Positions 1-13,770 of a stretch of DNA of 64,000 bases are shown one piece after another. The DNA is from Certhia americana (Eukaryota; Chordata; Aves; Passeriformes; Certhiidae). Numbering within the stretch: position 1 is the stretch's first letter; the number at the start of each line of letters is the position of its first letter. The notes beneath the pieces are model-generated. The model worked only from the letters and a program-made list of their open reading frames with translations, ran no database searches and had not been told where the DNA came from. The position numbers and the translations under genes were made by a program. The stretch lies in assembly GCA_018697195.1 (NCBI GenBank), contig CM031858.1, positions 105,245,283 through 105,309,282 on the forward strand. Direction: 5' to 3'.

Positions 1-3000
1 GGACAGCTTCTTGATCAAGGCATTTATTGAATTAAACATACTGAGGTTGCAGCTGGACAGTGAAAACTGATGCTTTCACAAGGTGATGAAATTCTGCTCT
101 GTAGTCTTTTAATACAGATTGTATCCAAGTAAAGATTAAAAGAAGAAATAAGGAGCATAATAGATTACATGCACTGTGACATTTCTACCCTGATATTTTT
201 ATTCATAACAATATTATCTCTCATATTATCTTCATGACACTTAAGGATCACTTAGTTCGCCTGGCTACAGATCTACCAGTTGTCCCAATTAGGTGAAATC
301 TTCAGTACAACAGATATTAAGTGGGGCTATTAAAAGCTCCTGCTAAGCCATTACAAACTGAACACAAACCGTACTGGGGCATGTGTAAACGTTAACCTTT
401 TAAAGCCAAATCCATCTCTCTCTCCAGCAAAAGAGTATAATCCATAGGGATTTCATAGGGAGTATGGCTCTCTGGCAGTGCCCCTGCAATGCAGGCCAGG
501 GGGCTGGTTTGCTGTCCTGGCAGTGGAGCTGGGGGTAAGGAGCTGGCAGCACCTGCTTTGGAGCGCTGCTGTGAGCACAGCAGGGCCCTGCCACTGTCCA
601 GCCCCACGGCTGCCCTGGGCTCCAGGGACAGCAGGGACAGCAGCCTGGCACCATCCCAGGCCTGGCATATGCACTGCCCACACAGGAGCACCCCTGGGCC
701 CTGCTAACACAGCATGGCACCAGGATGGTCTTTGGGATCCCACAGCAATTTCAAAGGCCTTCAGGACTCCCTACTTTAATTAGAATATTAAGCCTGAATG
801 GCCACTGAAGCCAAGGGATAATCCTGGAATAAAGCCAGGAAAGAGAAACTGGATCAACCCCAATACAGGCAATCAACACGATCATCATTGTAATTATTTT
901 AGAATAACATGGCTTTATAAATAAAGAGAGGTGGATTTGAGTTCAGGGACTCATATGCTCAGCCTCAGTAGTGATGCAAAAAAGCTTCCCTGCACAACAG
1001 ACCATGCTGTCCCACCTCTGGGTCTCTTCTCCCTCACCAGCCAAGACAGCATTTCCATGCCCCAATGTGCTTCACTGTCAGATAAAGTCTCAAACATCCT
1101 GATCTCTGCTTGAAAAAGAAAGGTAATCCATTCTGATGTAACCAGAAAAGACCACTCAAAAAATTGAGGGAGGAAGAAAGAAAAGGGTAGGAAGAAGGAA
1201 AGAACATTAAATTTTATGATAAAATGGGAGAAAGTAATAAAGAGAAATAAACTCATGAGAAAGTGGTTGAGCTTCCTACCAAAACACTTCTCAATATTTA
1301 GTTTTGGTAGCAGTGATTTCATTTTTAAACATTTGAAGGAGAACTGTGCAAAGGCTTTAGAATAATGCAAGTTAAGATTAGCTGTTCTACAGGTTAAATG
1401 CATTTCCTTTGCCTTACTCTTGATTCAAGACAGGCAGAAAAAAAAATTCATGTTGCATTTAGTACCTTTTTTCAGTTACACATTCATGCACACAGACAAA
1501 GGATCATCACCTCCAAAAGCTTTCAAATAAACACTGCACAGCCTTCTGGAAGCCCCAACTGGTTACACAGGGAAAGACACATGGCAGGTTATCTCTTAAC
1601 GCTCTTAGGACAAGCATTCAAATGTGACCACTGAATTTCACTCAGCAGTTTCACTCCAAGGGCCAGTTAATTGACCAAATGAAGCGCTAAAGTCTAATTC
1701 CATAATTCTGTAGGAGAGGAGAATATATGGAAACCCAACTGCAATTGCCAAAATCTTGCTTTGAGAGACATATGGCAATCTAGCCCAATTGCATGGTGAC
1801 TGCCAGAAAAATTGTGTTTCTACTTTAAGCTCAGTTCCTGCTTCATCATTGTCCCTGTCCCCACGTAGTCATTTACACCTGTGCAAAGTGAATGGAAAGC
1901 ATTACTAAGTGAGAATGAGAACAATTTATCATTCCTTTCTACACCCACAGCAAAGAGGGAGAAGCAGGCACTGAACTTATCAGGTTCAAAAGAGACTGAA
2001 AATTCAAACAAATGCTTTTGTACAATTCTTTTACAAAGGAAATTAGACACAAAATTGTAGTCTAATACAACATTATAATTTTGAATTCATCTTCAATCAG
2101 GAAATATATAATTATGCTACCCTTAGTAGCCACTCTATGTATGTATATTTTGGACATTGTGAATGCTGTGAACTTCATTGAAGTTTAATGAAGCAATACA
2201 TAAACGAAATTGGCTTAAATAGCAATAAAAATTAAATTTAATTGGCTTAAATAGCCTTTTTTTGAATTTACGTATTTATGCACATAGATATATACACTAT
2301 GTATAAATTCCTCCCTAAAGTTAGCACAAAATATTAATTGTAAAGGAATGGTATTGAATTTACAGTTTCAGATATATCCAAGTTTTAGAGTAACAATATC
2401 AGAAAGCACTGACTTACATATAAATTGTCACATATTATTCCATATTAATTCAACTGTTGCAGCAAGTTTTATTTTCAAAATCCTTCTGTGACCACCAGGC
2501 TGACCTAAAGTTTAATTATATCCTTGAATACAGTGATACAGAGCTTATTATTATATAAATAATATAATCAATCAGAACCTGGAAATCAAATACTTTATGA
2601 AAACAAAACCACATTTACATGAAGAGGTAATAATATTTCAAATAAGGACGTTTCATATCAAGTATTTGAATCTCTGTTTAAAACATAAATGTGAATTTAC
2701 AAGCTGCTAGCTACAGTCACATCAAATCTATAGACTGTTACACAAACGCTTAGCTACATCAGGATAGCTGGAAAAGAAGCATTATGGTAATGACATAATG
2801 CAACTATTTAGTTCAGATATTAAACGTGCTTAGATTTATTTGCAGTTTTAATTAAGGTTTCACTTTCTGTGGAGCACTTTATACACTTCAGAGAATGTAT
2901 AATGACACACCTTGATTATTTTTTTCTGCTGAAGACACACCATTATTTGACAACCAAAAAGAATGGTAATAATATAACAGGATTTAAATCTGTCTTCCAG

Positions 3001-6000
3001 CTTTCTTTAAAAACAAAAGGAAAAACAATCGCCTTCTGCAAAACACTTTTTTTAGATGACAGCCAGTTTTTACTAATTAATTCAAATGGCTTTTCTGAGG
3101 GAAAAACATGTTTGGTAGAATTTAATTTAATTAAAAAAATCAGCTCCACACCTTTAATAAAAAATGTTTACTAGCATAAAATTTTCTGCACTTGTACATT
3201 ATTCTGTTATGCAGATTTTTAAAATTTTGTTGTCTTGTTCTGTCAGATATTGTACACAAGTAATAAAAAGTTTGAGTTTTAAATAAGGAATAAATCTACT
3301 GAGGAAATAAGACTACCAAGCAGCTCTTACACCATGAAAGTTTATCCTGGAGTTTTTCCACTTATATGTCTTTAAATAGTGTTCAAACTGAGCCAGGACT
3401 GACTCAAAAAGATCTTTCTCTCATATTTATGTTATAGAAATTATTCAGCTCCAAAAAATTATTTTCAGAAATGGAGTTTATTTCATTTTAAGTCTAGCCC
3501 ACTTACTGATTTGAACAACAGTGCCAGGAAATATGTTACTGAGAAATAAAGCCAGTATCCACTCTGTCCCTGCATTAAGAGTTTTGTTTGACTCCTCTTA
3601 ATTTTACTTTCAGAGTGAGATCTGCCTGCCTCCTCAAACTTCTGGTAGAGATAGAGCATGATAGATGTTTCTAGGGAAAAAAATTAGCCAGCTGATTCAC
3701 CCTCCAAGACAGGGGAGCAGAGGGGAAGGTGGCAGCCTGGCATCCTAAAATTGTTCGAAGGACTGAGATGTGCATATATTGAGCATTTTTGCCTCAGAGA
3801 GTGGTAAGGTCTGTTGGAAGGACGAGGGATGGATAGCTGGACAAGAAACCCAGGCTTCAGTCAACCTGAGAAAATTTTTTGCTAAGTTGAACCTCTAAGT
3901 CCTGGGGCTGGCTGGCACCATGCCAGTGTCCAAGGAAAGGCTAACAGGGCTAAACATATAGAGCTCCCTCCAAGACACCTATACATCGCAGTAGGTGAGA
4001 GTTAATTATTTGGAATTAATTATTTGGATCATCAGCATAAACAACAGTAACGGAGCAGAATCGAAGGGAAGATACAAAGAGGCAGAGCGTGATGAATTTA
4101 CTGGAAACCCCAGGTTTCGTCAGACACTGCAGTAAAAATTAAGTAGGACTCTTAATTAAATAAAATAGAACTTCAACTAGCATTTTCACATAATTTTCAG
4201 TCTTTAAAAATTAACATTTTTCAATTACAATTTCAGTTATGACTGAGCAATTGCTGATTGCTCATTTAAACTACATTTAAACTACATTTAAAGCACATGC
4301 AGGAGGAAACAACTATGTAACAGTCAATAGAACTTCAGTACCTTCTTCATGTGGAATCCCAAAAGTTAATGCTCTTCCAGATAATCATCAAAACTGCAGA
4401 ATTCTTTCATGCAAATGCAGAACAACATGTAATCAACCTATTCTTTATATGTCAAAAGTATCTAAATTAGGTGCTTTCTCGATTATCATAAATGCAAATC
4501 TGAAATACAACAAATAAGGAAAACCTTTCCAATGTGATTATCAGGCCTAAGACACCACAAAAGCCTGCCAAGCAAATCAAAATCACATGGCTCTTTACAC
4601 ACAATATGAAAAAAAAGATTTTTCTTAACTTCGGCTATTTGAGTTAGATTTTTTTAGGAAAACAATTTTTTTTAGGAAAAATGCAGTACTACATGAAACA
4701 GAGCTTAGCAGAAGGCAAAAACAAGAAAGTTCGTAAAGAGAAGCTTACAAACTACTTACACATATGAGAGAATATATGAACATGCTTTAAAATTTTAAAT
4801 TTAAAACCCAGCATTGTATATCTGGATTCTTCTTCATCCAGCTACACTGCATTATTTGTCTGTCAAATATATTGAGAATGTGTGTAGATGCCCACAATTT
4901 GAGCTCACAATTCTTCAGTGAAGTAAGGAAGCATAATCCAGTTTTTACAAATCTCTGAGTAGCAGAGAAATGGTGCAAAATACTGAAGGTTGCAAAAGTT
5001 ATATGTAGGGCAGTTAGGACATCAACCAAAATCCAGTTTTAGCAATCTCAGTACTCACAGCATAGGGAAACAAAATTCATTTTAATTTAATAATTTAACA
5101 ATACCGTAAGCACTTCAATTTTGTTAGTATATATCTATTTGTTGTCTGCTTTTGAAGCAAGGTGCTTCTGAATTGCACTTTTTATCCTCAAGGGTAGAGT
5201 TCAGAAGCAATTTTGTTTTAAAACCAAACCTGAGTGTACACTTTCTAATAAATATATGAATATTTGCTTTTTCAATTACAATTTCAGCAGTTGAGGCATG
5301 AATAAATACACCAGCCATTATGATTAAGTCAGAAAGTCAGGGATAATAGTGGTACTGCATCTCATACTTATCCTTTATTTTATATCTTTAAAATGTTTTC
5401 TCATTTAGTTCTGAATTATTTGAAGACCCACTTTTAATGACTGGTTTTGATACAATGCTTTATAGTGCAACCCTGCTTCATTTAAGAATGTTGTGCTTAC
5501 CACCAGGAAGTCCCCAGGATTACACCATTATTAGAGATAAAAACAATAATCATCCTTTTCCTCCTGAAGCCTATAAAATGGAAAATTCTGGGGCATAATA
5601 ACAAGTTACAGAGAGGAAATAATTTCTTTGGATCTGCACCAATCACTAATAAGTGCTACTCCATCAGAATTTAGCATATTTGAACTACTTTTCCTGGAGA
5701 AATTTAACACCTGGTAAACTAAAGTATATGTAGTCCTGTGAGTTTTACTGGTGAATCACCAGCTCACCACCACTACAGGCCACAGCAGGAGAAGCTTAGC
5801 TTCAAGAGACTATAAAAGGGGCCTGCAGAGACCGCCTCACCTCTCACCAGGTGATGATCTGAACCCCTTGAATCCTCTTTTGTTAGAAGGAGCAAGAATT
5901 TTCATCCCTGAAGCTGGGGAGTGCAAATAGCTGCAGGAGCCTGTGCATGAAAAGTTGTGCGTGTCTCTTTCATTGCCACTTCATCTCTTGCACCTACTTA

Positions 6001-7569
6001 TCCTGTCCATCCGTGGCATTTTGTCCAGATATAATGCTTAAATCACTAGAAATTGCACCTGTTTCTCTATGTTACTAGAAGAATCGCCATGGAATTTCAA
6101 ACTCTTATACATGTTACCTTGCAAACAACTTCTCGCCTTAAACAAAGACAGGCTCTGCTTGAAGCATAATTTGATGTGTGCAAGGCAACAGGTTTTCATC
6201 TCTTACCTTATTTCTAAACATTCGTTTGTGCCCTGCGGAAATTTCAATACATGTTGCAAGTTTTTGTTCCACTGAGAAACAAAACACTGATTAGCTTTTC
6301 CTCCATGCAGAACATCTATCTGTCAGATACAACTCTTCAGTTGTGGATTATAAGGCTTATGTTTCCTCAACAAAAGAGACATTTTCTCTGATAAGGAATA
6401 TTCTTATGAAATCTCATTCCTTGGATACAAATGATATGTGGTCTTCTGCTCTGCACGTGCATGGAATGGAGTGAGCATAAAGAGGACCACAGAGAGAACA
6501 GGAGAGATTATGGAAAGAGAGGCATAAATACAAACATGCTGTGGGGACATGAGTAATAGTTTTCCAAGGTTTTAGCCCCATTACAATTTTTTATTTCTTG
6601 AAGATTTTGGTGAATTCTTAAGAACATACAAACAAAGTGTAACAAGAACCACTGAAATGGCTGCTTGAGGTGAGCTGTTTCTACAGTCCTTCAAAATTAT
6701 TCAGAAGCCTCATGGAACTGAAGAATGACTAAAAGTCAGAGGTTTGCCAGTTTTTTTTCCAGCTATGTCATATTACTTATTCTAATAAAATGTTGTTTCT
6801 TCACACACTCTCTGACATATGGACAATATGGAAGGCAACATAAAGTTTAAAAATATTGGAATACTGAGCAATCTTTCTCTTCAAAGCACCCTAATTACAT
6901 GTAAAAGTGAATAAGCATATGCTCTTTTGCTTTTATGTGCAAATCAATCGAAGATTTTTTTGTTTGCAAAATATAATGCAACTTCAGACCAGAGAAATTC
7001 ACACTGGTTTTACAGATAATTCAGGTGAAAAATTCATTTATGTTACTGTGTGCTCCCAATCACCTGAATATTCCTGCTCAGAAATCAGAGACATTACAGA
7101 CTGGGTTCCCAGGTTGTCACTGAACTGATAAAGGCTGTGAGCAGAGAGTTGACTGGTGTTACAACTCTGTAGCAGTTGCACAGAGTAAGCGAGCTCTCCA
7201 GACATGTAAATACATACATTGGTATCAAACAAAGATTTAGAAGTAGATAAAGCTTCACAGATCCTCACTCTGGAGTCTGGCAAAGGAAGCATTGACTTCA
7301 ACAGAGAATGTTTCTCTATCAAGGACATAGTAGGATGTGGTTTAAAATTCATAATGTGTCTTCAGATGTTCATCTTTTTAAGAAGAAGCAACAATGAATA
7401 AACTACTATGCATATTTTAGACTATATTCCCCTTAATGACATTTTCATTACACTCTTTACTTTTTATTTTCATGCTGGTCACCACTGAAGTGGCATAACA
7501 GCTTTTTTTGGGAAAATTGAAACTGGAATGAAAATGGAATAAATTGTTCAATTTCCTCTTCCCCATCAC
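1..7569. other. Intergenic, AT-rich, no gene recognised
   Basis: No frame here looks like a conserved protein; the open frames are short and of low complexity or chance composition. Small local duplications are visible, for example a 14-bp direct repeat near 2209 and 2241 and a triplicated ten-base unit near 4262-4291. A GC-rich block at 478-720 and a purine-rich stretch at about 1135-1260 stand out from the background. I see no RNA gene and no recognisable transposon. Confidence 0.6.
478..720. other. GC-rich, CpG-poor block of unknown origin
   Basis: This short block is clearly richer in G and C than its AT-rich surroundings but contains almost no CpG dinucleotides, unlike a CpG-island promoter. 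Several frames are open across it on both strands, as expected for GC-rich DNA, and none resembles a known protein. It could be the decayed, methylation-depleted remnant of a repeat or an exon of a noncoding RNA. I cannot assign it. Confidence 0.35.
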
Positions 7570-7677
7570 CTAGCATTCACACTGTAGTAAGCAATGCTTT
7601 GCCCATTCCCTCCAGCAGAGCCTCCTGAAGAGGCTCCATTCCCTCCTGAAGAGCCACTCAGGATGCTGGAGTAGGGG
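7570..7677 (-). other. Possible orphan coding exon, Gly/Ser/Asn-rich (speculative)
   Basis: On the minus strand a pyrimidine-rich tract ending in TTTTCAG (AG at 7678-7679) is followed by 108 bases open in one frame, then by TAG|GTGATG, a moderate donor (GT at 7568-7569). The would-be exon is symmetric (phase 2 to phase 2) and encodes a segment rich in serine, glycine and asparagine, with a repeated SSGG.. unit, followed by QSIAYYSVNA. The repeat comes from an imperfect duplication of about 24-30 bp in the DNA. I see no convincing partner exon nearby and recognise no family. It may be chance: short exon-like intervals are common in 64 kb of random sequence. Confidence 0.15.
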
Positions 7678-10600
7678 CTGAAAAGGGAATGACACCTTAC
7701 AAAGAGCTGACAAACATTTATTTTTTGACTCAAAGTACATTTCTCATACACAAGGCATGTGTAGAACTGTCACAGTATGGCAAAGAGAAAGGAAATAGTT
7801 CCCCTGGCTGAAACGGTTCAGCTTGCCACTCCAGAGAGTAGAGAGAACGGGAAGGACTGAATAATGCTTGTCTTTAAAACCCACTAACATGCTTCCCACT
7901 AAAAGCTCAGGAAAGAGAGAGCCACATCCCTTCCTAATCCACACAGGGCTCTATGAATTGCCTTGTAGGCATCACTCTTAGGAATTCTGTGCAATTTTGA
8001 CATGGTCAAAAATGACTCAAATTTCCTTTTTAAAGTAATCCACACCACTATGATTCTAAAGACATTCTTTTTCTCATCGTTATAAATTATTGCCAGTGTC
8101 CCTATTACCACCATTAGTACTACACTGTATTGTATTTCTATTAAAAGAAGAAGTGCATAATAATGGCTATCTTTATTAATTTGATGAGATTCTTCTGGCC
8201 CAAATTCTTCAGAGCTGGCTCCAGAGAATTTCCTGACAATGAGGAAAACGTTGTTGGTGTTTGCTAGCAAAACCAGTAAGGAAACCTAAGCAGGAATCTG
8301 CTAAGATTGAATCCCATAGATGCTTCTGAAACAGAGCATGTTTTATGTACTGAGTCTGCATCCCAGATAAGCTGACAAGTTGTTGATGCTTGTTACATCA
8401 CGGTTAGTCAGCTACAACACAACTGCTGTTACGTCTGCTTTGGACTGGGGTAAGCATGGGGCTGGACCAGGGTGACTTGACCTGGGTGAATTTCGTGCAG
8501 ACCCAGTTTCAGTGCATGGCACATGCTAAAGAGTGTAGAGGCAAACAAAAGCCAGCAGTGTGCTTGTTCTCCAGCTGCTAGTTATGCTCCTTCAAAACAC
8601 ATTTTTGCTTTTCTTTTGAAAAAGGGCCTGGCAACAAGAAAGAACAACAATAGCCAAAAGGGCAGGATTTAAGAAGATAGTGTATGTTCAGTTCTGAAAG
8701 TCATGCATAATATTTATGCTCATAGATTTCCACACAACTTAGAAGGTGTGAAATAAAATACCGTGCATTTCTCCCATACAGAAGGCAAATTCAAACAGTC
8801 TTGTGATTTCGCCTTTAAACGTTTGGAAAAAACAAGAGTTTTCTTCTGAATTTTTCATCTTTGATTGTTTTCCTCATAAATGAACAAAAAGGAATGTGTG
8901 ACAAACTTGCAGGTCATTGTTTTGCTGAGTTCTCTTTTACATATTGCATAACATCTCCATGCAGATCCAGAAATAGTATGATTAGAGGTAACAGTTTTTA
9001 GTAATTTATAGATATAAAGGCCTGTGTATCAGCTCCTGAGATAAAGAGTAATGTCCTTTGCCTACTACAGAATAAAAATGCTCCTTCATCTTGTTCTCCT
9101 TCTATCTTCCTCTTCTCTTCCCTACACCTTTCAAACCTACAGAGGTCCTAACTATTTTGTTATGTGTTTTTGCCAGCCTTGCAGTTTTCTAGCTCTGCAG
9201 CTAGTGGGAACAGGTTGTAGGCACAGGAAAGGCTGGATGACCACCCATCAGAATTCAAGCTACTTTGGCCTGCTCTAAAAGGGTAGATTTCAGAAACACA
9301 TAAACAAAGAGCTCTTACATAAAAGTACATTTTGCCAGATACATAAAATGGGTCAAAATATGAATTTAAACTGGTCTTTTTCTTCCTAGGAAGATGACAT
9401 TCCCTCATTCAACTTACATTTTGTGTTTAAAGGAAACATTGGAAATTTCCACTATTTGATTATCATTACTGATTAATGGGCACACAGAGTACTATACTGA
9501 TGAACTCATCCTTTTTTCATGCCATAAATTAAAAGTAACACTTGGTTTAAAAACTCTTAGAGATATGATTTGGTCAGCTCTCTACTACTATTTAGGACAA
9601 GCAGATTGTACACAAAGCCACTCAAGGCAGTTCATACCTTCATCTCACACCCTTCATCTTTGTTCCTGACATCATAGAGAGTAAAGGAAGCTGTTTATAG
9701 CCCAAACTGCTGTAACAAAAGCCAGACACAGAGTATCTGGGATATAAGCTGCATGTGGGGGCTTAAGAGCTCCAAGATGAATTTAAGCAGAGGAACTACG
9801 GCAGTGGCTGAGCAGATACTTCCTGTGTGTTGCTTAGCAGGACGCCCGGTAGTAGCAAGGCACGTAACTGCACAAATGCAAGCAAGTCATCAGATACTTG
9901 CCATTAAACCCAAAGAGGGAGGAAGACTTGAGACCCAACTCTCTGTCCACAACTGCAGTCTCACCGTATTGCTGCATCCACAAAACCGACGTGCCAGTTG
10001 GAGTCTCAGAGAGATCCATATATGCCCTAGAGACACAAATAGATGCATTTAGACATCTCATGTGGACTGCCTTTAAAGTAATTATTTGCTCCGTAGAGGC
10101 TTCTGTGTTTTTACTAATAGGAAAATGAGTGGCCGTGCTATAAATGGGCTGTATAACGACCATATTGTTCTAGTTTCCTAAAATAACTTGGATACCTCAA
10201 TTGTAACCTTTCTTAAAAGGGAAGTAGCCTTTGATGTGAAGCTTTAATCATGATCAGACTATAAACTACTCTGAGATCTACCATGATGTAGTCGTTAAAG
10301 TGTCAGAGCACAAACTAAACAATACTTATTAAATCCCAACTACAAGTAATGTCTGAGAAAACTCAAGGGAAAACTAATGTCTGTCACATGATGTACAAGT
10401 TGTGCTTGACTCACTGCCATGTAGACTTTAATAACTTTCATCAATAAGGGCACTTATATGTATTTCTGCCCCGTGACTCCATAAATAGCATGTTAGAAAG
10501 CCTATGGGTTTTTTTAGTTTTTCAAGCATGTGCAGAACAAAGACTTAGATTTTTTTATGAAGAAGGAGGAGGCCATTTTGGCTTCCTTATGTCGTGCTTA

Positions 10601-13596
10601 CTTATGTCAGCCAACACATGTTACTGTTTTTCTTTCATTGATACTCATTAAATGCCTCCAATTCACAGATGTGAATTGCAGAAAAGGTAGTTATGAATTT
10701 TGCTACAAGCAACATTTCTAGAAATCTTCTTGGGATCTTGACACTGCCCTGAAAGCAGAAAACAAAAGATCAAGTCCCTGACTGGAGACTCCTCTTTTCA
10801 TTGCTCCTATACCTTGTCCCACTCTATTCACTGAAAGTAGTCACATTCCTTCAGATTTTAAAAGAGAAAGGTTGGCAAAAAGTCCAAAACTCAGGCACCC
10901 TTTTCTTGGAAAAGTAATGAGTGAAGTAATCATTTTTTGAGTGAATTAATCATTATTAAAGAATTGGTTTTATTAATTGATTTTTTTATAATTTCTGATC
11001 ACAATTTATCCTTTTATCAGTATCTCTGTACTGACATTAATCTGTTCTCCATAGATTTTGAGATGTAAGTGGGTACATTTCAAAGGAAATTGTTCTCTAA
11101 AGGAAAATTCTGGAACATCAAAGAACATATATCTCTGACCAGGTTGATCTGGTCCAGAGAAATCATACTCATGTCTGTAAAACTCATGTGCATTGCCACA
11201 AGTCTGAATCTAGTGATGGATGGAGATGTACATCTCAAACAGGAAAAACATTTTTTTGGGGGGCTCCCAACACAAGAAGGACGTGAGAATGGGTTAACTG
11301 TGGAAAAATTCCCTGCTCATAGTTTTCATAATTTAGAAATTGTCAGAATATTGGACTATGTTACGGAATTTCTGGTCTGAAGAAAATTTGTGAGATATTT
11401 TATTTCAATCAGGTCAACAAAGAGAGTGTATTTTGAAAAGGTCAAGATTCAAAGAAAGTGTTTCAAAATTCTAAATGAGGCAGTTTATTGAGAAGAAAAT
11501 ATTTTTTTTCTATTTGTTTGAGGCAGGGATAGTTAATTTTGGTATTTGTTTTGAGTTTTTGAGGGCTTTGATTTTTGTCCCAAAGTTAGATCTCCAGCTG
11601 TCATGACTGAAATGGATGAAACTGAAACCATCCTCTAAGTACAGAAAACTTCCCTGGCATCTGTCAGGTTAGACCAGATATCTACAATTTTTCACCTAAA
11701 AAGAGAAAGCTGGGCACTGAAATATTCGCTGTGGTGTGGGCATATGTCCAAAAAAGCAAGGAGCTGCATTGAATAAAAATATTGCAAGTAGAAGTGTGCA
11801 CTTTAAGCCACTGGCACACAAGGCTGTTCCAGTTGGGCATTTAAACACCATGACTGCACAAGCCAATTAACTATCAATCATCCTGAGACTTCATCATTGA
11901 ATGAGGTGGGGAGTGGATTTATTGGTAGTACTGTTCACCAAATATCTTCTCCGAGGTGATAATGTCTTCAGAATTTCTATCACCATGCAGAAGGGATTTC
12001 AGTGTTAGACCCTAATTCGGAAATGGGAAGGCAGATAGTAGAACACAAACTTGAAATAAATGCAGGTGAAAGAGAAACACTCAAACAGAGTTTCAGACAT
12101 TTTTAGCAAGTCTATTTATACCTCACCATATCCTTTGAAAACATAAAATTCTAGTTCTAATTTATTAATGGAATGTGCCAGCACCAAGTTATTTTTAAAT
12201 TTAGAATATAAATGGCCTTCATGAACTAGAGCAAGCAGGCAGCATCTGACATGAGTCTCAGAGCTAGTGTGAAATTTACTTTTAAATTGCTGCTGTCTTT
12301 CCAAAAATTATGCACCGTGAGCATGTGTCTTCACTCGTGTTAGCTTTTTCTTTAATTAGAAAACAGAACCGCAGGAAGTGGCACATAGAAAGGATCTTGC
12401 CCTTGCTTGGATGTAAATAACCCTCTCAGCTTATTTCAGCTGTTTCTTCCCAGTTAAATTCAAGTTGTCAGAGGAATGTGATCCTGAAAATAAAATCAGA
12501 AATTTCAAGCTATGTGTAAACATAAGAGGCAAAGGTTACTTGTATTTTATTTTATTTCCCAACCTTTTTCCTCTTCTACGGCAAACAGAAAGTGGGGCCT
12601 GAAGACAACTGAAACAAATAAATTAGAGAGGGATTTTTAGCTCCTGGGGACTCTTATTCTCTTATTCCCAATATTAAGTGCAATGAAAAAGGATGTTCTT
12701 CTGTAGAACTGTTCCTCAAAAGAACCTTGTAACTCAGTCTTCAGCCAGTTCAAATTATGTGCCCTTTCAGTTACACATTGTTGATTTTTTCCAACGTCTG
12801 TCCTCATCGCAACTCTATAAGCCCATTAGAGGCATGCATTTGAGTGTTTTAGGGAATGACTAGACACAGCAAATGATTTCCTATAAATAATTTATTCAAC
12901 GACTTCAAAATTCTCAGTGTTCCTGTAAGGACTGACGGTCATAGAGCAATGCTGGTAAGAAACAGCAGCTTTCTTCCCTCGTTCCACCATCTGACCCAGG
13001 GCCCCTTCTACAACCCACAGAAAAGATGCTGAAATTTCTCCTAGTTTTTGCCCCTCAGACATCTGAGTTAGAGGGAATTTTTCTAATAATTTTAGCAGAA
13101 AATTATCTAGTTCCAGGGCTCTCTTGATCTTCTTCACCTTCTGAGAACAAAATCTAAAACTGAATTTCTTTGCAGGAAAATGTCCTTGAGCATGAACCAA
13201 CTTTGGGATAAAAAATGTGGCAACCAAGGGTCTGATATCACAAGCTCCTCAAGAAAACAATTTTATTATAAAGAATAAAGTTTTACAAGACTAAAACATC
13301 AAAGAGTTTGTAAAGGTTCAGCAAATCCTTTCCATACTGAGCTTTGCTCTGTGTTCATTTTTCCAGAAACCAGCACACAATAAAGTGGTTTCAGAGTTGT
13401 TTTTGGAATAGGTGAAAAGATTTATATCAATCTTCATTAGTCTTGGTTTAAGAGAAGGCTGAACTTTAAATACATTCATGTGAAAAATCAGAGGTCCTCC
13501 AAGAGGACAAGAGCAAATGGCGTCAAGTTGCACCATAGAAGTTTTAAATGAGATATTATGAAATATTTTTACATGGAAAGGATTTGCAAGTCATTT
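7678..13596. other. Intergenic, no gene recognised
   Basis: AT-rich sequence without a recognisable gene, RNA or clear transposon. A 123-codon frame at 7899-8270 on the minus strand has a hydrophobic stretch but no ATG start and is not supported. A weak resemblance to an old CR1 tail occurs around 8035-8060 but is too short to call. Confidence 0.55.
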
Positions 13597-13770
13597 CCAT
13601 CCCTGGAAGTGCTCAAAATAAATGTGGATTTGGCAGTGGAGGACATGGTTTAATGGTGAACATGGTGGTGGTATTGGTTCTAAGGTTGCACTTGATGGTC
13701 TTAAGGTCTTTCCAATGGAAGGTTTTTCTTGATGGTCTTTCCAATCTTAACAATTCCATGGTTCTGAGAG
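13597..13770 (+). mobile_element. CR1 LINE 3'-end fragment, sense on plus
   Basis: The sequence follows the pattern of avian CR1 3' ends: the phrase catccctggaagtgctcaaa, then a GGACATGGTTTA block, a run of GGTGGT/TTGG, and the terminal 'cttgatggtctt..ggtctttccaa' block. The final octamer repeats normally seen at CR1 ends are degraded (ccatggttctgag). The block starting cttgatggtc is present twice (13691 and 13728), so the tail carries an internal partial duplication. This is a dead, 5'-truncated copy with no coding capacity. The family call comes from remembered consensus features. Confidence 0.75.

Noticed and set aside
951..1403. 150-codon minus-strand ATG frame
   Set aside because: Phe/Leu-rich because of a purine-rich plus strand; no domain, no transcript signals; compatible with chance.
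8035..8060. Possible CR1 tail (ccactatgattcta)
   Set aside because: Only about 15-30 bases resemble a CR1 end; too short and diverged to separate from chance.
7899..8270. 123-codon minus-strand frame with a hydrophobic segment
   Set aside because: No ATG in the upstream part of the frame (it begins at TTG, with a stop shortly before), no recognised family, no supporting splice sites.
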